From positions 248,001 to 312,000 of the forward strand of contig BPGO01000001.1 in assembly GCA_026003075.1 (NCBI GenBank): a stretch of DNA of 64,000 nt, read 5' to 3'. This document shows positions 25,181 through 34,772 of the stretch, in pieces. The notes beneath the pieces are model-generated. The model was not told the DNA's origin and searched no databases. It saw only the letters and a program-made list of their open reading frames with translations. This DNA comes from Fimbriimonadales bacterium. GTDB lineage: Bacteria > Armatimonadota > Fimbriimonadia > Fimbriimonadales > GBS-DC. Position 1 is the first letter of the stretch; each line of letters begins with the position of its first letter. The position numbers and the translations under genes are program-made.

Positions 25181-25202
25181 AGTATACCCAATTGGGTATA
25201 AT
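25181..25202. promoter_or_regulatory. Back-to-back divergent -10 boxes in one palindrome
   Basis: TATACCCAATTGGGTATA (25183-25200) is a perfect 18-bp palindrome. Its right end is part of TATAAT (25197-25202), the -10 for tRNA-Gln on the plus strand. Its left end is part of TATACT (25186-25181, minus), the -10 of the tricorn-type protease gene. Confidence 0.6.
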
Positions 25203-25211
25203 ACTCTGTGT

Positions 25212-25285
25212 TGCCGGGTCGTCTAAGGGCAGGACGCCAGACTTTGGATCTGGTAGTGGTGGTTCGAATCCACCCCCGGCAGCCA
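25212..25285 (+). tRNA. tRNA-Gln (anticodon UUG)
   Basis: Acceptor arms TGCCGGG (25212-25218) and CCCGGCA (25275-25281), discriminator G, encoded CCA (25283-25285). The anticodon arm CCAGA-CTTTGGA-TCTGG has the anticodon TTG, and the T-arm GTGG-TTCGAAT-CCAC is canonical. Reads glutamine CAA/CAG codons. Transcription starts from TATAAT at 25197-25202. Confidence 0.95.
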
Positions 25286-25334
25286 AATCCCCTCTGCACC
25301 GTTTCCGTTCCCACTATGCTTGGCTGTTTGGAGG

Positions 25335-25340
25335 TATACT
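25335..25340 (+). promoter_or_regulatory. -10 box of the thioredoxin-pyrF operon
   Basis: GAGGTATACTCTCC carries TATACT at 25335-25340, 19 nt before the ATG at 25360. GGAGGCGATACC serves as ribosome binding site. Confidence 0.5.
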
Positions 25341-25359
25341 CTCCTTCGGAGGCGATACC

Positions 25360-25878
25360 ATGCGAAAACGATGGCTGATGTCGATTACCTTAGCGGCGTT
25401 GACGGCACTGGGTGCCCATGCACTGTTGCAGCAGCAGGGATTACCTATCGGCGCGACAGCACCCGATTTCAAGCTCACCACGCTCGATGGCAAGACGGTG
25501 GAACTGAGCAAACTGCGCGGCAAACCCGTGTTTATCGATTTCTGGGCGACTTGGTGCGGCCCGTGCCGCCGTGCGCTCCCACACACTCAGAAGCTTTCCG
25601 AGAAATACGGTAAAGACGCTCATATCCTGACTATCAATTTGAAAGAGGATGAGCAAACCGTTCGTAAGTTTCTCGAACAGAACAAATACACCTTCACTGT
25701 GCTGATGGATACGGGAGGCGAGGTCAGTGCAGCCTACCGAGTGCGGGGCATCCCCCATTTCGTGCTGATAGACGCTACGGGAAAGGTGCAGTTCGTGCAA
25801 GTCGGCTACGGTCCCGGTATCGAGCGGAAGTTTGAGGCGGAACTCCAAAAGGCGATTCGCGTGGCGCAATCCGATTGA
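25360..25878 (+). CDS. TlpA/ResA-like thiol-disulfide oxidoreductase
   Basis: A 172-residue exported thioredoxin-fold protein. A signal peptide or anchor (~1-25, MSITLAALTALGAHALL) is followed by IGATAPDFKLTTLDGKTVELSKLRG, the active site WCGPC (FIDFWATWCGPCRRALP), and the cis-proline motif RGIPHFVLID. It probably reduces disulfides in extracytoplasmic proteins, for example apocytochrome c or oxidase subunits. The start at 25360 excludes the longer frame that reads through the tRNA. It overlaps pyrF by one base. Confidence 0.88.
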   Translation: MRKRWLMSITLAALTALGAHALLQQQGLPIGATAPDFKLTTLDGKTVELSKLRGKPVFIDFWATWCGPCRRALPHTQKLSEKYGKDAHILTINLKEDEQTVRKFLEQNKYTFTVLMDTGGEVSAAYRVRGIPHFVLIDATGKVQFVQVGYGPGIERKFEAELQKAIRVAQSD

Positions 25879-26546
25879 TGATTTCTGAGACCGTCCTTGC
25901 TCGAACGATTCTCGCCTTAGACACGCCGAACCTGGGTCAGGCGTGCGACTGGGTGCAACAATATCGCGGGCAAGTCTATGCCTTCAAAATTGGGGGCGCG
26001 TTGACGCTTGCGCATGGGCTGCCTGTGGTGCGGACCCTGCGTGAGGCAGGCGCCGAGCGGGTGTTTGTGGATTTGAAGTTCCACGACATCCCGCATGTTG
26101 TTGCGTTGGCAGTGCGTCAGGCGGCGGAGTTCGGCGTTTGGATGCTCACTTTGCATATCGCAGGGGGCGTTGAGATGCTTCGCGCTGCCCGTGCCTCTGT
26201 AGAAATGGTGCCGAACCCCCCGCTGTTGATGGGCGTGACGGTGTTGACCAGTTTGGACACGGCGGCGTTGCGTGCGATGGGGATCCCTCGCACGCCGCGT
26301 GCGCAGGCGTTGCGCTTGGCACATTTGGCAAAGGACGCCGGGCTGAACGGGGTGATTGCCTCACCGCAGGAGGCGCGCCTGCTACGCAAGCACTTGCCGC
26401 CGCCGTTTCTTATTGTGACCCCCGGGGTGCGCCCTACAGGATATGACGCCGACGACCAGAAACGCACCGCCACACCTGAGCAAGCCTTGCGCTGGGGCGC
26501 AGACTATGTTGTGATGGGACGCGCGATTCTCCCATCGAAAGCGTAG
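25878..26546 (+). CDS. pyrF: Orotidine 5'-phosphate decarboxylase
   Basis: A 222-residue OMP decarboxylase, the last step of UMP synthesis. The catalytic D-x-K-x-x-D motif is VFVDLKFHDIP (~55-65). The phosphate-binding end reads TPGVRPTGYDADDQKR and GADYVVMGRAIL. The ATG overlaps the thioredoxin stop (TGATG); a TTG one codon upstream is also possible. The stop directly abuts the stop of convergent tpiA. Confidence 0.93.
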   Translation: MISETVLARTILALDTPNLGQACDWVQQYRGQVYAFKIGGALTLAHGLPVVRTLREAGAERVFVDLKFHDIPHVVALAVRQAAEFGVWMLTLHIAGGVEMLRAARASVEMVPNPPLLMGVTVLTSLDTAALRAMGIPRTPRAQALRLAHLAKDAGLNGVIASPQEARLLRKHLPPPFLIVTPGVRPTGYDADDQKRTATPEQALRWGADYVVMGRAILPSKA

Positions 26547-27356
26547 CTATCGCTTCGGTGCGCAGTAGGTAATTTGTTCGAACTCTTCGGCGTTTAGGCT
26601 CGCGCCGCCCACCAGCGCGCCGTCGATCTCGGGCTGGTGCAGCAGCGCGTGCGCGTTAGATGCCTTCACGCTGCCGCCATACAAAATCCGCACCAATGTT
26701 GCCAGATCCTCGCCGTAGCGATCGCGCAGGGTTTGGCGAATAAAGCCGCACACGCGATTCGCCTCATCTGCCTCGCACACTCGTCCCGTGCCAATCGCCC
26801 ACACCGGCTCATAGGCGATGACCAGCTCGTAGAGCTCATCCGCGGTCACCCCTTGCAGCGCGCCCTCCAGTTGGGTTTGAAGGACGCGCTCGGTTTGACC
26901 CGCCTCGCGCTCCGCGAGCGTCTCACCCACACAGAGAATCGGTCTCAACCCGTGCGGCAAAACGGCGCGCAACTTGCGGTTGATCGATGCGTCCGTTTCA
27001 CTGAAGTAGGAGAGGATCGTGGGGTCTAAATCAGGGTCGGCGACGCCGAAGCGTCCCCGCGTTTCCGAGTGCCCCAGAATCACATACTCGCATCCGACCG
27101 CGCAGAGCATCAGGGGCGAGACCTGCCCCGTGAAGGCGCCGGCATCGCGCCAGAACACATCCTGCGCCCCCAGTTTCATCTCACTACCGCGAATTGCCTC
27201 GCCCACTGCCTGCAACGCCACAAAACTCGGACAGAGCAAAATCTCCACATCCGAGCGCATGCCGATTCGCTGGCGCAGTGTGGTCGCCAACGCCGCGCCC
27301 TCCGAAGGCGTGAGGTTCATCTTCCAGTTCCCTGCAATTAAGGGTCGTCGCATCAT
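26547..27356 (-). CDS. tpiA: Triosephosphate isomerase
   Basis: A 269-residue TIM-barrel enzyme interconverting dihydroxyacetone phosphate and glyceraldehyde 3-phosphate. Motifs are GNWKMN (10-15, catalytic Lys), VILGHSETR (catalytic His), AYEPVWAIGTG (catalytic Glu) and RILYGGSV. The insert PDLDPTILSYFSETDA is a little longer than usual. Two ATGs lie in tandem at the start (27356 and 27353), preceded by GAGGTG. Confidence 0.95.
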   Translation of the reverse strand: MMRRPLIAGNWKMNLTPSEGAALATTLRQRIGMRSDVEILLCPSFVALQAVGEAIRGSEMKLGAQDVFWRDAGAFTGQVSPLMLCAVGCEYVILGHSETRGRFGVADPDLDPTILSYFSETDASINRKLRAVLPHGLRPILCVGETLAEREAGQTERVLQTQLEGALQGVTADELYELVIAYEPVWAIGTGRVCEADEANRVCGFIRQTLRDRYGEDLATLVRILYGGSVKASNAHALLHQPEIDGALVGGASLNAEEFEQITYCAPKR

Positions 27357-27419
27357 CGCACCTCGTGTAGTTTGGGACGATTGCGTCCCAGCAAAGCGTT
27401 TGGCTAAGGAGCGCCTGTC

Positions 27420-29195
27420 CTACTTCGCCATCTCTTGCAGCAGCGCGGCGTATTTTTCCGCCACGACGCGCCGCTTGACTTTGAGTGTGGGCGTCAACTC
27501 GCCCCCCTCAATCGTGAACGGTTTACTAATCAGGCGGAATCCCTTCACGCGCTGGAAGTCTGCCAGTTCCCGGTTCACGCGCTCCAGCTCTTGGCGGAAC
27601 CGTTTCTGCACAGCGTCGTGGTTGACGAGCGCTTCGGGGTCGGCTGCCTCAATACCCTCTTGCTTGGCGAACTCGCGCAGGGCGTCCATGTTCGGCACAA
27701 TCAGCGCGACAGGTGCGCTCATTCCATCCCCATACACCACAGCTTCCTGAATCAGCGCACTCTGTTTGAGCAGGTTCTCTATCGGTTGCGGAGCGACATT
27801 CTTGCCGTTCGCCAGAACGATAATGTCCTTCTTGCGGTCGGTAATGTAGAGGTAGCCATCTTTGTCCATATAGCCCACATCGCCTGTGTGGAACCAGCCC
27901 TCGGAGTCTATCGCGGCGGCGGTCGCTTCGGGCTTTTTGTAGTAGCCCTTCATGATGTTGGGACCGCGCGCCAAAATCTCACCGTCCTCGGCGATTTTGA
28001 TTTCCACGCCTCGAATCGGTTTGCCCACACTGCCGAAGCGCGGGGCGTTCGGCGGGTTCACAGTCAGCACCGGGCTGGTCTCGGTCAGACCGTAGCCTTC
28101 CAATATCAGGATGCCGAAGGCGTGGAAGAACTCGGCGACCTCTTTGGGCAACGCGGCGCCGCCCGACACAAAGTAGCGCAACCGCCCGCCCACTCGCTCG
28201 CGAATCTTCGACGCCACCAGTTTGTCCAGGATCGCATGCTGGATCTGGACGCCGAGCGGTGCGCTTTTGCCCTCGCGCTTGCACCGCGAGTAGATTTTGC
28301 CCACCTCCAGCATGCGGTAGAACAGTTTCTGGCGCAGCGGGGGCATTTGACGCACCGACGCCAAAATCCGATCCATCACCGATGCATAGAAGCGCGGCAC
28401 GCCCAGCATCAGCGTCGGCTTGACCTCCTGCATGTCGTTAGCAAGCGTGAACAGGCTCTCGGCGTAGGCAATTGTCAGCCCCATGTAAATCGGCAGGAAG
28501 TGCCCTGCCATCCGTTCGAACACATGCGAAAGGGGCAGGAACGATAAGAGCAAATCGGTCGGCTGCCAGTCGATAATCTCCAGCACCGCCTCGATATTGC
28601 TGATGAGGTTATGGTGGGTCAACATCGCGCCTTTCGGTTCGCCCGTTGTGCCTGAAGTATAGATAAAAGTGATGACATCGTCGGGCTGGCTGGCTTGCAC
28701 CATCGCCAGCAGTTCGCTCTCAGTCAGTGCGCCCGGCTGATTGAGCATCTGATCGAAGGTGGGCGTATTGATGACATCTTTGGGGTCAATCACTATCATC
28801 TGTATGCTCCGCTCGGAGCCTTCCACTGCTTCGCATGCCTTGCGCAGTTGTTTTTTATCACTGACGACCAACACTTTCGGCTCAGAATCGCTGAGGATTT
28901 CCCCCACTTGGGGCGCCGTCAGGGTGGGGTAGATAGGGACCGTGATGCCCCCCAAGCAGAGCGTTGCCCAGTCCGTGATTGCCCACTCGGGACAGTTTTC
29001 CGACAGAATCGCCACGCGGTCGCCTTGACGCACGCCCAGTTCGTGCAGCGCACGGGCGAAGGCGTAGACGCGCCTACCCAACTCGCGGTAGGTGATGGGG
29101 CGAAACTGTTTCTCGCGTTTCACCAGCATTGCGGGTTTCTCTGCATGCTGCTCCACGCTACGCCAGAACGCCTTACTCAAAGTATCGACAGCCAT
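27420..29195 (-). CDS. Long-chain acyl-CoA synthetase (AMP-forming)
   Basis: A 591-residue member of the ANL superfamily that activates fatty acids to acyl-CoA via an acyl-adenylate. Motifs are TFIYTSGTTGEPKGAMLTH (ATP binding), the fatty-acyl linker GYGLTETSPVLTVNPP, GWFHTGDVGYMD and ITDRKKDIIVLANGKNVAPQPIEN. The architecture is that of FAA1/FadD15-type long-chain synthetases. GGAG lies upstream of the start. It lies between nth and tpiA on the minus strand with gaps below 100 bp. Confidence 0.92.
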   Translation of the reverse strand: MAVDTLSKAFWRSVEQHAEKPAMLVKREKQFRPITYRELGRRVYAFARALHELGVRQGDRVAILSENCPEWAITDWATLCLGGITVPIYPTLTAPQVGEILSDSEPKVLVVSDKKQLRKACEAVEGSERSIQMIVIDPKDVINTPTFDQMLNQPGALTESELLAMVQASQPDDVITFIYTSGTTGEPKGAMLTHHNLISNIEAVLEIIDWQPTDLLLSFLPLSHVFERMAGHFLPIYMGLTIAYAESLFTLANDMQEVKPTLMLGVPRFYASVMDRILASVRQMPPLRQKLFYRMLEVGKIYSRCKREGKSAPLGVQIQHAILDKLVASKIRERVGGRLRYFVSGGAALPKEVAEFFHAFGILILEGYGLTETSPVLTVNPPNAPRFGSVGKPIRGVEIKIAEDGEILARGPNIMKGYYKKPEATAAAIDSEGWFHTGDVGYMDKDGYLYITDRKKDIIVLANGKNVAPQPIENLLKQSALIQEAVVYGDGMSAPVALIVPNMDALREFAKQEGIEAADPEALVNHDAVQKRFRQELERVNRELADFQRVKGFRLISKPFTIEGGELTPTLKVKRRVVAEKYAALLQEMAK

Positions 29196-29287
29196 CGTCT
29201 TTGCTCCATAAAAAGGATTCGTGCAAGCCGCCCAGATTCCTGCAGGGTCGCATTCGGGCGCACATGTCGCCTTGCCTCGTGTACCGC

Positions 29288-29989
29288 TCAGGATTTGTTG
29301 TCCGAATCGTTTCCGTCAGGGTTTCCGCGCACCTTGATTTCTGTCTGGTAGTACGCACAAAACTCCTGCAGGGGGCACTCGGCACAGCGCGGGTTCGGCG
29401 CCTTGCACACAGCGCGACCGTGCTGAATCAGCGCGACATGGAACCGATAGACCAGCGGCTCGGGGACAATTGCCTCCAGCGCGTCGTGCGCCTTCGCCTC
29501 ACCGAGCGATTTCGGAATCAGCCCCAGCCGCCACGAGACACGAAACACATGCGTATCTACCGGAATCACGGGTCGCCCCATCGCGAAGCACAGCACAATC
29601 GCCGCGCATTTCGGACCGATCCCGGGGAGACCGAGCAGGAACTTACGGGCTTCAGGCGTCGGTAGTTGGTGGAGCCAATCCAGACTGTAGTCGCCGTGCG
29701 CTTCGTGAATCGCCCGCAGTACGGCTTGGATTCGGGGGGCTTTCTGGTTCGCCAAACCGCCCGAACGAATCGTCGCCGCCAGCTCGTCGGTGGGCGCCTC
29801 CACCACCGCCTGCCAAGTGGGATACCGTTCGCGCAAGAGCCGATAGGCACGGAAGGAGTTCGCGTCGGATGTGTGTTGCGAGAGGATGCAGTGAATGAGT
29901 TCCTCGAGGGGGTTGTTGCGCGGTTTCCATTCTGGAACACCGTAGCGCGCCTCCAGCCGCGCGACGATCTCAGCAATTGGAAACGCCAT
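29288..29989 (-). CDS. nth: Endonuclease III
   Basis: A 233-residue base-excision glycosylase/AP lyase for oxidised pyrimidines. The helix-hairpin-helix LLGLPGIGPKCAAIVLCFA carries the catalytic-Lys position, and VIPVDTHVFRVSWRLG carries the catalytic Asp. The [4Fe-4S] motif C-x6-C-x2-C-x5-C is complete (VCKAPNPRCAECPLQEFC). TACACT (30002-29997) ends 7 nt before the ATG, implying a leaderless mRNA. Confidence 0.92.
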   Translation of the reverse strand: MAFPIAEIVARLEARYGVPEWKPRNNPLEELIHCILSQHTSDANSFRAYRLLRERYPTWQAVVEAPTDELAATIRSGGLANQKAPRIQAVLRAIHEAHGDYSLDWLHQLPTPEARKFLLGLPGIGPKCAAIVLCFAMGRPVIPVDTHVFRVSWRLGLIPKSLGEAKAHDALEAIVPEPLVYRFHVALIQHGRAVCKAPNPRCAECPLQEFCAYYQTEIKVRGNPDGNDSDNKS

Positions 29990-30015
29990 AGTGCTAAGTG
30001 TACCATGGGCTTGCG

Positions 30016-31659
30016 CTACGACGCGCCGAATCGCCGCATCGCCTCGCGCCGCGCACGGTGTTGCTGGTACATTTCGCGGAACAGGGCGAACTTCGCGGCA
30101 TGATAGTCGGCGGTGGCAGGGTTCGGCTCCACCACGAGGTCGGGTGCGGTCATCGCGTGCATCGCGCGGGGGATATCGGGGTAGGCGCCTGCCGCCACCG
30201 CGCCCAGAATCGCACTGCCCAGCAACACCGCTTCCGGCTCGCGGTTCACCACCACGCGGCAGCCTGTGATGTCCGCCGTTTCGCGTAGCCAGTAGCGGTT
30301 CTTCGCGCTGCCCCCCGTGACATAAATCGCGTCGATTCGGTAGCCTGCCTCGCTCATCGCACGCAGCACATCACGAATGTTGTAGGCTAACGCCTGCAGT
30401 GTCGCATAGTAGAGCAGCGCCAAGGCGTTCAAACTCGTGTCCAGCGTCAGACCATCGACCATGCCACGTGCGTAAGGGTCCGCATACGGCGCCCGGTTCC
30501 CGTAGTGATCGGGCAACACATGCAGGGTGCGCGTCAGCAGCGCAGGATAGGGCAATCCTTGTGCCAACTCATCCACGATTCGGTTCGCGGCTTCGTAGAC
30601 AGAGATACCCTCGCGTTCGGCTTTGAGTTCCAGCGCAGGGTACTGGCGGTGGTGTTCAAGCGTGTAATCGATCAGTGCGCCCGCTGCCGATTGCCCGCCC
30701 TCGTTCATCCACATGTTGGGCAATACTGCGCCGTAGTAGGGTCCCCACACGCCCTGCACAAAGCGCGGTTGCGACGAAAGCGCCATCAAGCAGGACGAAG
30801 TGCCCGCAATAAGCGCCATCGAGTGTTCCAGTGTCTCCAATCGCGGCGTGGCTTCTCCTGCCCACACTGCTCCCAGCAGTCCAATCGTGCCCGCGTGCGC
30901 ATCGACGATCCCAATAGCGGCTTGTGTGCGAGTAGATAGCCCCAACTCGCTTGCTGCTTGAGGCGTGAGGTTGCCCGCAGCGTTGCCCAGTGGCAGAATC
31001 GCCTCGCCCGCACGCCCACGCTCCAGAATCGACTCGATGCCCAAGTCCTGCAAGAGTTGTGTATCCCAGCGTCGCTCGGCAGGCAGGTAGGTCCACTTGC
31101 ACCCCATCGTGCATTCACTGCGGAGATTGTTCCCCGTGCTGCGGTAGACGAGGAAATCGGCGAGATCCAAGAATTTCCCAGCACGCTCGAAGGTTTCGGG
31201 CATGTGATGACGCAGCCATGCGAGTTTCGGCGGCTCCATTTCAGGCGAGAGCGCCCCCCCTGAATAGCGCAACGCCTCATAACCCCCTGCATTCGCGCGT
31301 TCTGTCTCCGCAATGGCACGATGGTCCATCCACATGATGATGTTCCACTGCGGATCCCCCGTCGGGGAGACGCTCAGCGGTTCGTCGTTCTCGCCTAAGA
31401 CCACCAGCGAGCAGGTGGCATCGTAGCCGATGCCGAGTACTGCATCGGGATGCACCCGCGCCTCGTCCACGACCTGACGCACGACCTTGCACACGGCACG
31501 CCAGATATCTTCCGAAGACTGCTCCGCGTACTCCGGTTGAGGACGGTGAATCTGGATAGGCTCTGAGGCGATGGCGAGTCGTTTGCCGTGCAAGTTGAAC
31601 AGCCCCGCGCGTGCGCTGGCGGTTCCCACATCTACGCCGATTACATAGCCCTGCTGCAT
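30016..31659 (-). CDS. FGGY-family carbohydrate (pentulose) kinase
   Basis: A 547-residue sugar kinase of the FGGY/ribulokinase group. The phosphate-binding region is YVIGVDVGTASARAGLF, and later motifs are GIGYDATCSL, WNIIMWMDHRA, GIVDAHAGTIGLLGA and the ATP site IYVTGGSAKNRYWLRETAD. Residue patterns (WMDHRA, GLTLDTS) resemble the YDCK/D-ribulokinase branch. Substrate inferred as a ketopentose. The start at 31659 has AAAGGAGCG upstream and a TATAAT at 31693-31688 on the minus strand; the longer open frame runs into recN antisense and is rejected. Confidence 0.88.
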   Translation of the reverse strand: MQQGYVIGVDVGTASARAGLFNLHGKRLAIASEPIQIHRPQPEYAEQSSEDIWRAVCKVVRQVVDEARVHPDAVLGIGYDATCSLVVLGENDEPLSVSPTGDPQWNIIMWMDHRAIAETERANAGGYEALRYSGGALSPEMEPPKLAWLRHHMPETFERAGKFLDLADFLVYRSTGNNLRSECTMGCKWTYLPAERRWDTQLLQDLGIESILERGRAGEAILPLGNAAGNLTPQAASELGLSTRTQAAIGIVDAHAGTIGLLGAVWAGEATPRLETLEHSMALIAGTSSCLMALSSQPRFVQGVWGPYYGAVLPNMWMNEGGQSAAGALIDYTLEHHRQYPALELKAEREGISVYEAANRIVDELAQGLPYPALLTRTLHVLPDHYGNRAPYADPYARGMVDGLTLDTSLNALALLYYATLQALAYNIRDVLRAMSEAGYRIDAIYVTGGSAKNRYWLRETADITGCRVVVNREPEAVLLGSAILGAVAAGAYPDIPRAMHAMTAPDLVVEPNPATADYHAAKFALFREMYQQHRARREAMRRFGAS

Positions 31660-31703
31660 CGTTGCGCTCCTTTGCGGTACGGCGATTATACCTTTAACTT
31701 GTT

Positions 31704-33362
31704 TCATCCCGCTTGTAGCAGTTCGCGTGCGTGTTGCAGAGCGGTCTCTGTCGGTTCCCCTGCGAGCATCCGTGCGATTTCGCGCACGCGCGCCTCTCCT
31801 TCCAGCGAGTGTACCTGCACGCGCGTTGCGTCTCCGTCGGTCTGTTTTTCGATAGCGAGGTGGTGGCGTGCCCGGCTGGCGATTTGGGGCAGGTGCGTGA
31901 TACACAGGATTTGGCAGTGCTGCGCCAGTTCGGCGAGCTTGTCGCCGACGGCGTGCGCGGTGCGCCCACCCAGTCCCGCGTCGATCTCGTCGAACACGAG
32001 GGTAGGCACGGGCGCAGCATCGGCTAAGACGGTTTTGAGGGCGAGCATCACGCGCGACATCTCGCCTCCAGAGGCGATTTTGCTGAGGGGGCGCGGCGGC
32101 TCGCCCGGATTGGCGCTGAACAGGAACTCCACGCTGTCTGCTCCTGTGGCATCGAGCGGCTTGGGACGCACCTCTACAAGGAACTCGGCGCGCTCCATCG
32201 CCAAATCGCGCAGGCATGCCTGCACCCGCTCAGCGAACCGCTGGGCGCCTGCCTTGCGTTGTTCGGAGAGTTCCGCGCTTAGCGCGGCGGCGCGCGCCTG
32301 AAGGGTAGCGAGTTGCGCCTCCAGTGCCTCGCGCCGTTCGGTCTGCGTCTCCAGCGCGTGGAGCTTGGACTCGGCGTTCTCGGCGTATTCCAGAACCGCC
32401 TCGAGGGTGTCGCCGTACTTGCGTTTGAGCCGTTTGATGAGTTCGAGCCGCGCAATGACCTCTTCCAGACGGGCAGGGTCGTACTCGATGCTCTCAGCGT
32501 AGGCGCGCAGGTTGCGAGCGACCTCTTCGATGTGCGCCAGCGCGCCCTCCAACATCTCTCCCCACTCGGCGACGGAGGGGTCAATCCGCGCGATTTCGGT
32601 TAGGTTTCGGCTCGCGTGAGCGGCTTGGTCGTAGGCGCCGTTTTCACTCATCAGAGCGTCGTACGCACCCCCCGCCAGCGCGATGAGTTTCTCGGCGTGC
32701 GTGAGGCGTCGCTCCTCGGTTTCCAACTGCTCCTCCTCGCCCGGCTGCAGGTTCGCCTTGCGGATTTCGTCCACCTGAAAGCGATACAGGTCGAGCATCT
32801 GCTCGCGCTCGCGTTCGCGTTCGGCGAGTTCCTGCAGTTCGCGCTCCGCCTGACGCAACGCCTGCACCGTTTCACGCACCTGCGCTCGCAGGCTCAGTGC
32901 CGACTCGCCCAACCAGCGGTCTAAAAACTCCAGATGGCTGTTGGGCTTTAGCAGCGACTGATGCTCGTGTTGCCCGTGCAAGTCGACCAGCCGCTCGCCG
33001 ACGGCTTTGAGAGTGTTGAGGGGTGCGGGCTGCCCGTTGATACGCGCGAGGGAGCGTCCACTTGCCTGCACCTCGCGACTGAGATAGAGAAGCCCCTCCT
33101 CTGGCTCCACGCCCAGTTCGTCCAGCAGAGCATGCAGCTCCGGGTCGTTGGGCAGTTCAAACACGGCGTTTACGCGCAGCTTCTCCGCGCCTGCGCGTAT
33201 CATGGTGGGGTCAGCGCGTTCACCCAGCGCAAGGCTGAGTGCGTCGATGAGAATCGACTTGCCTGCGCCCGTTTCACCCGTGAGCGCATTTAGCCCCGCC
33301 GTGAACAGCACCTCTAAGCGGTCGATAATCGCGAGGTTCTCGATGTGCAGCGCGTGCAGCAT
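31704..33362 (-). CDS. recN: DNA repair protein RecN
   Basis: A 552-residue SMC-like ATPase for double-strand-break repair. The N-terminal head has ALHIENLAIIDRLEV and the Walker A GETGAGKSILIDALSLALG. Long coiled coils (~150-370) are separated by a short central hinge. The C-terminal head carries the signature IASGGEMSRVMLALK and Walker B TLVFDEIDAGLGG. TACAAT (33376-33371) ends 8 nt before the ATG; the message is probably leaderless. It starts 18 bp after the stop of the upstream membrane-protein gene. Confidence 0.94.
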   Translation of the reverse strand: MLHALHIENLAIIDRLEVLFTAGLNALTGETGAGKSILIDALSLALGERADPTMIRAGAEKLRVNAVFELPNDPELHALLDELGVEPEEGLLYLSREVQASGRSLARINGQPAPLNTLKAVGERLVDLHGQHEHQSLLKPNSHLEFLDRWLGESALSLRAQVRETVQALRQAERELQELAEREREREQMLDLYRFQVDEIRKANLQPGEEEQLETEERRLTHAEKLIALAGGAYDALMSENGAYDQAAHASRNLTEIARIDPSVAEWGEMLEGALAHIEEVARNLRAYAESIEYDPARLEEVIARLELIKRLKRKYGDTLEAVLEYAENAESKLHALETQTERREALEAQLATLQARAAALSAELSEQRKAGAQRFAERVQACLRDLAMERAEFLVEVRPKPLDATGADSVEFLFSANPGEPPRPLSKIASGGEMSRVMLALKTVLADAAPVPTLVFDEIDAGLGGRTAHAVGDKLAELAQHCQILCITHLPQIASRARHHLAIEKQTDGDATRVQVHSLEGEARVREIARMLAGEPTETALQHARELLQAG

Positions 33363-33380
33363 CGCCGCGAATTGTACCTG

Positions 33381-34772
33381 TTAGTGGTCGTCCTGCATGC
33401 CCATATCGCGTTCGGCGACGGCAATCGCAATCGCTGTAATCGCCAGAGCGACGCTGAGTCCTATAGCGACGCCCATGCGCGTGGCGCGGGGCATATCGGC
33501 GACGGTCGCCGCGAGAGACCCCAGCGGCAGCACGAGGATTAACCCCAGCATGCTCAGGGGGACAATCCAATGGAAGAGGCGATTGCCGTAGAGATAGGCA
33601 CTGAGCGCGGCGCCGAGTGCGCCCGCCGTCCAGCCTGCAGCGGCGCGCTCCGAGAAGATTGCCGCCAGTGCCAGTGGCGCCGCCGAGGCCCAGAACCCTG
33701 CCAGCAGCGACCGCCACAACGGCGACCGCTCCCCACGCTGGCTCCACCACAGCGCAAGCACCCCCAGCCCCACCAACGCGATCAAGAACGCCACCAAAGT
33801 AAAGTAAGAATAGAGATCCGCACGGGGCGCACGCAGCGGATAGCTTAGCGTGAACAGGCGGAACCCCAACACGGTCGTCATCAGCAGCGCACCTGCCCCG
33901 TAGAGCGCACTCTCGTGAACAGTCGTGCGCGTAAACTCGCGATGAGACATCACCAGCGCGTGCAAGGCAGCCATCAAGGCGCACACCGCCAAGCCGAACC
34001 CGCGCATCGTCGCGAACGACGCCGCCAGCAGCCCCACCCACACCAGCAGCGCGAAGCGCGACCAGAGCGCGTTCCCCGACAAGCCCCGTGCGAGAGTCGC
34101 CGCCAGGAGCGTCATCAGCACCAGTTGCAGATACGGCGCGTCGGAGCCTGCCAGTCGGTAGCCCACAGCGGTCAGCGCGAAACCACCAAAGAGCAAAACA
34201 TAGCTGGAGCGCCCACCGGTACGCCCTGCACGCGCCAGCAGCGTGGCGATACCGAACGCTGCCACCCCTGCCCCCGCCAGACATACGCCGAACCAGAGAG
34301 GCACGCTCGCAAAGGTCGCCAACCCCGTCGTCCAACAGAGCGCAAGGGTACTTAATGCGACACCCTCCAGCGATTCCCACGCACGCCCCAGCAGGACCCA
34401 CATCAATCCGGTGGCAATCCCCACACCCCAGAGCGCAGGCAGCAACCCCTCGCGAGCGAACACCAACGCCAACACCGGCGCACTCATCGGGAGGAGCGCG
34501 CCGAGCCATTCAAAGTGCAGCCGGCTCCCCACAAACGCGCCTGTAAGCCATAACCCCGACGCGACCAACACGCCCCAGCCCAGCGCGCTGCCCGGCTGAA
34601 AATAGGGCGCTGGCTCCGAAGGCAAGGTGAGCCCGAATACTACCAAAGCAATCAGCCACACCAGAGGCAACGCGAACGCAGGAAACATCGGCGCACGGGA
34701 ACGCGCCATCAACGCCGCAACCAGCCCCAATCCGAAACAGATTCCTCCAATCGACCACGCCACAAGGCTCAT
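33381..34772 (-). CDS. Polytopic membrane protein of unknown function
   Basis: A 463-residue protein made almost entirely of hydrophobic segments, about 14 predicted helices. It is Ala/Leu/Gly-rich with few charged residues, an Arg-rich loop (RAGRTGGRSS, ~185) and a His-containing loop (MSHREFTRTTVHES, ~285). No conserved family was recognised. The start codon forms one edge of a perfect 11-bp hairpin whose loop contains GGAGG. It is the first gene of a minus-strand run leading into recN. Confidence 0.65.
   Translation of the reverse strand: MSLVAWSIGGICFGLGLVAALMARSRAPMFPAFALPLVWLIALVVFGLTLPSEPAPYFQPGSALGWGVLVASGLWLTGAFVGSRLHFEWLGALLPMSAPVLALVFAREGLLPALWGVGIATGLMWVLLGRAWESLEGVALSTLALCWTTGLATFASVPLWFGVCLAGAGVAAFGIATLLARAGRTGGRSSYVLLFGGFALTAVGYRLAGSDAPYLQLVLMTLLAATLARGLSGNALWSRFALLVWVGLLAASFATMRGFGLAVCALMAALHALVMSHREFTRTTVHESALYGAGALLMTTVLGFRLFTLSYPLRAPRADLYSYFTLVAFLIALVGLGVLALWWSQRGERSPLWRSLLAGFWASAAPLALAAIFSERAAAGWTAGALGAALSAYLYGNRLFHWIVPLSMLGLILVLPLGSLAATVADMPRATRMGVAIGLSVALAITAIAIAVAERDMGMQDDH

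Noticed and set aside
31660-32217. Upstream extension of the FGGY kinase frame by 186 codons
   Set aside because: The extension is Arg/Ala-rich, antisense to recN, and lacks protein-like character; a good start with ribosome binding site lies at 31659.
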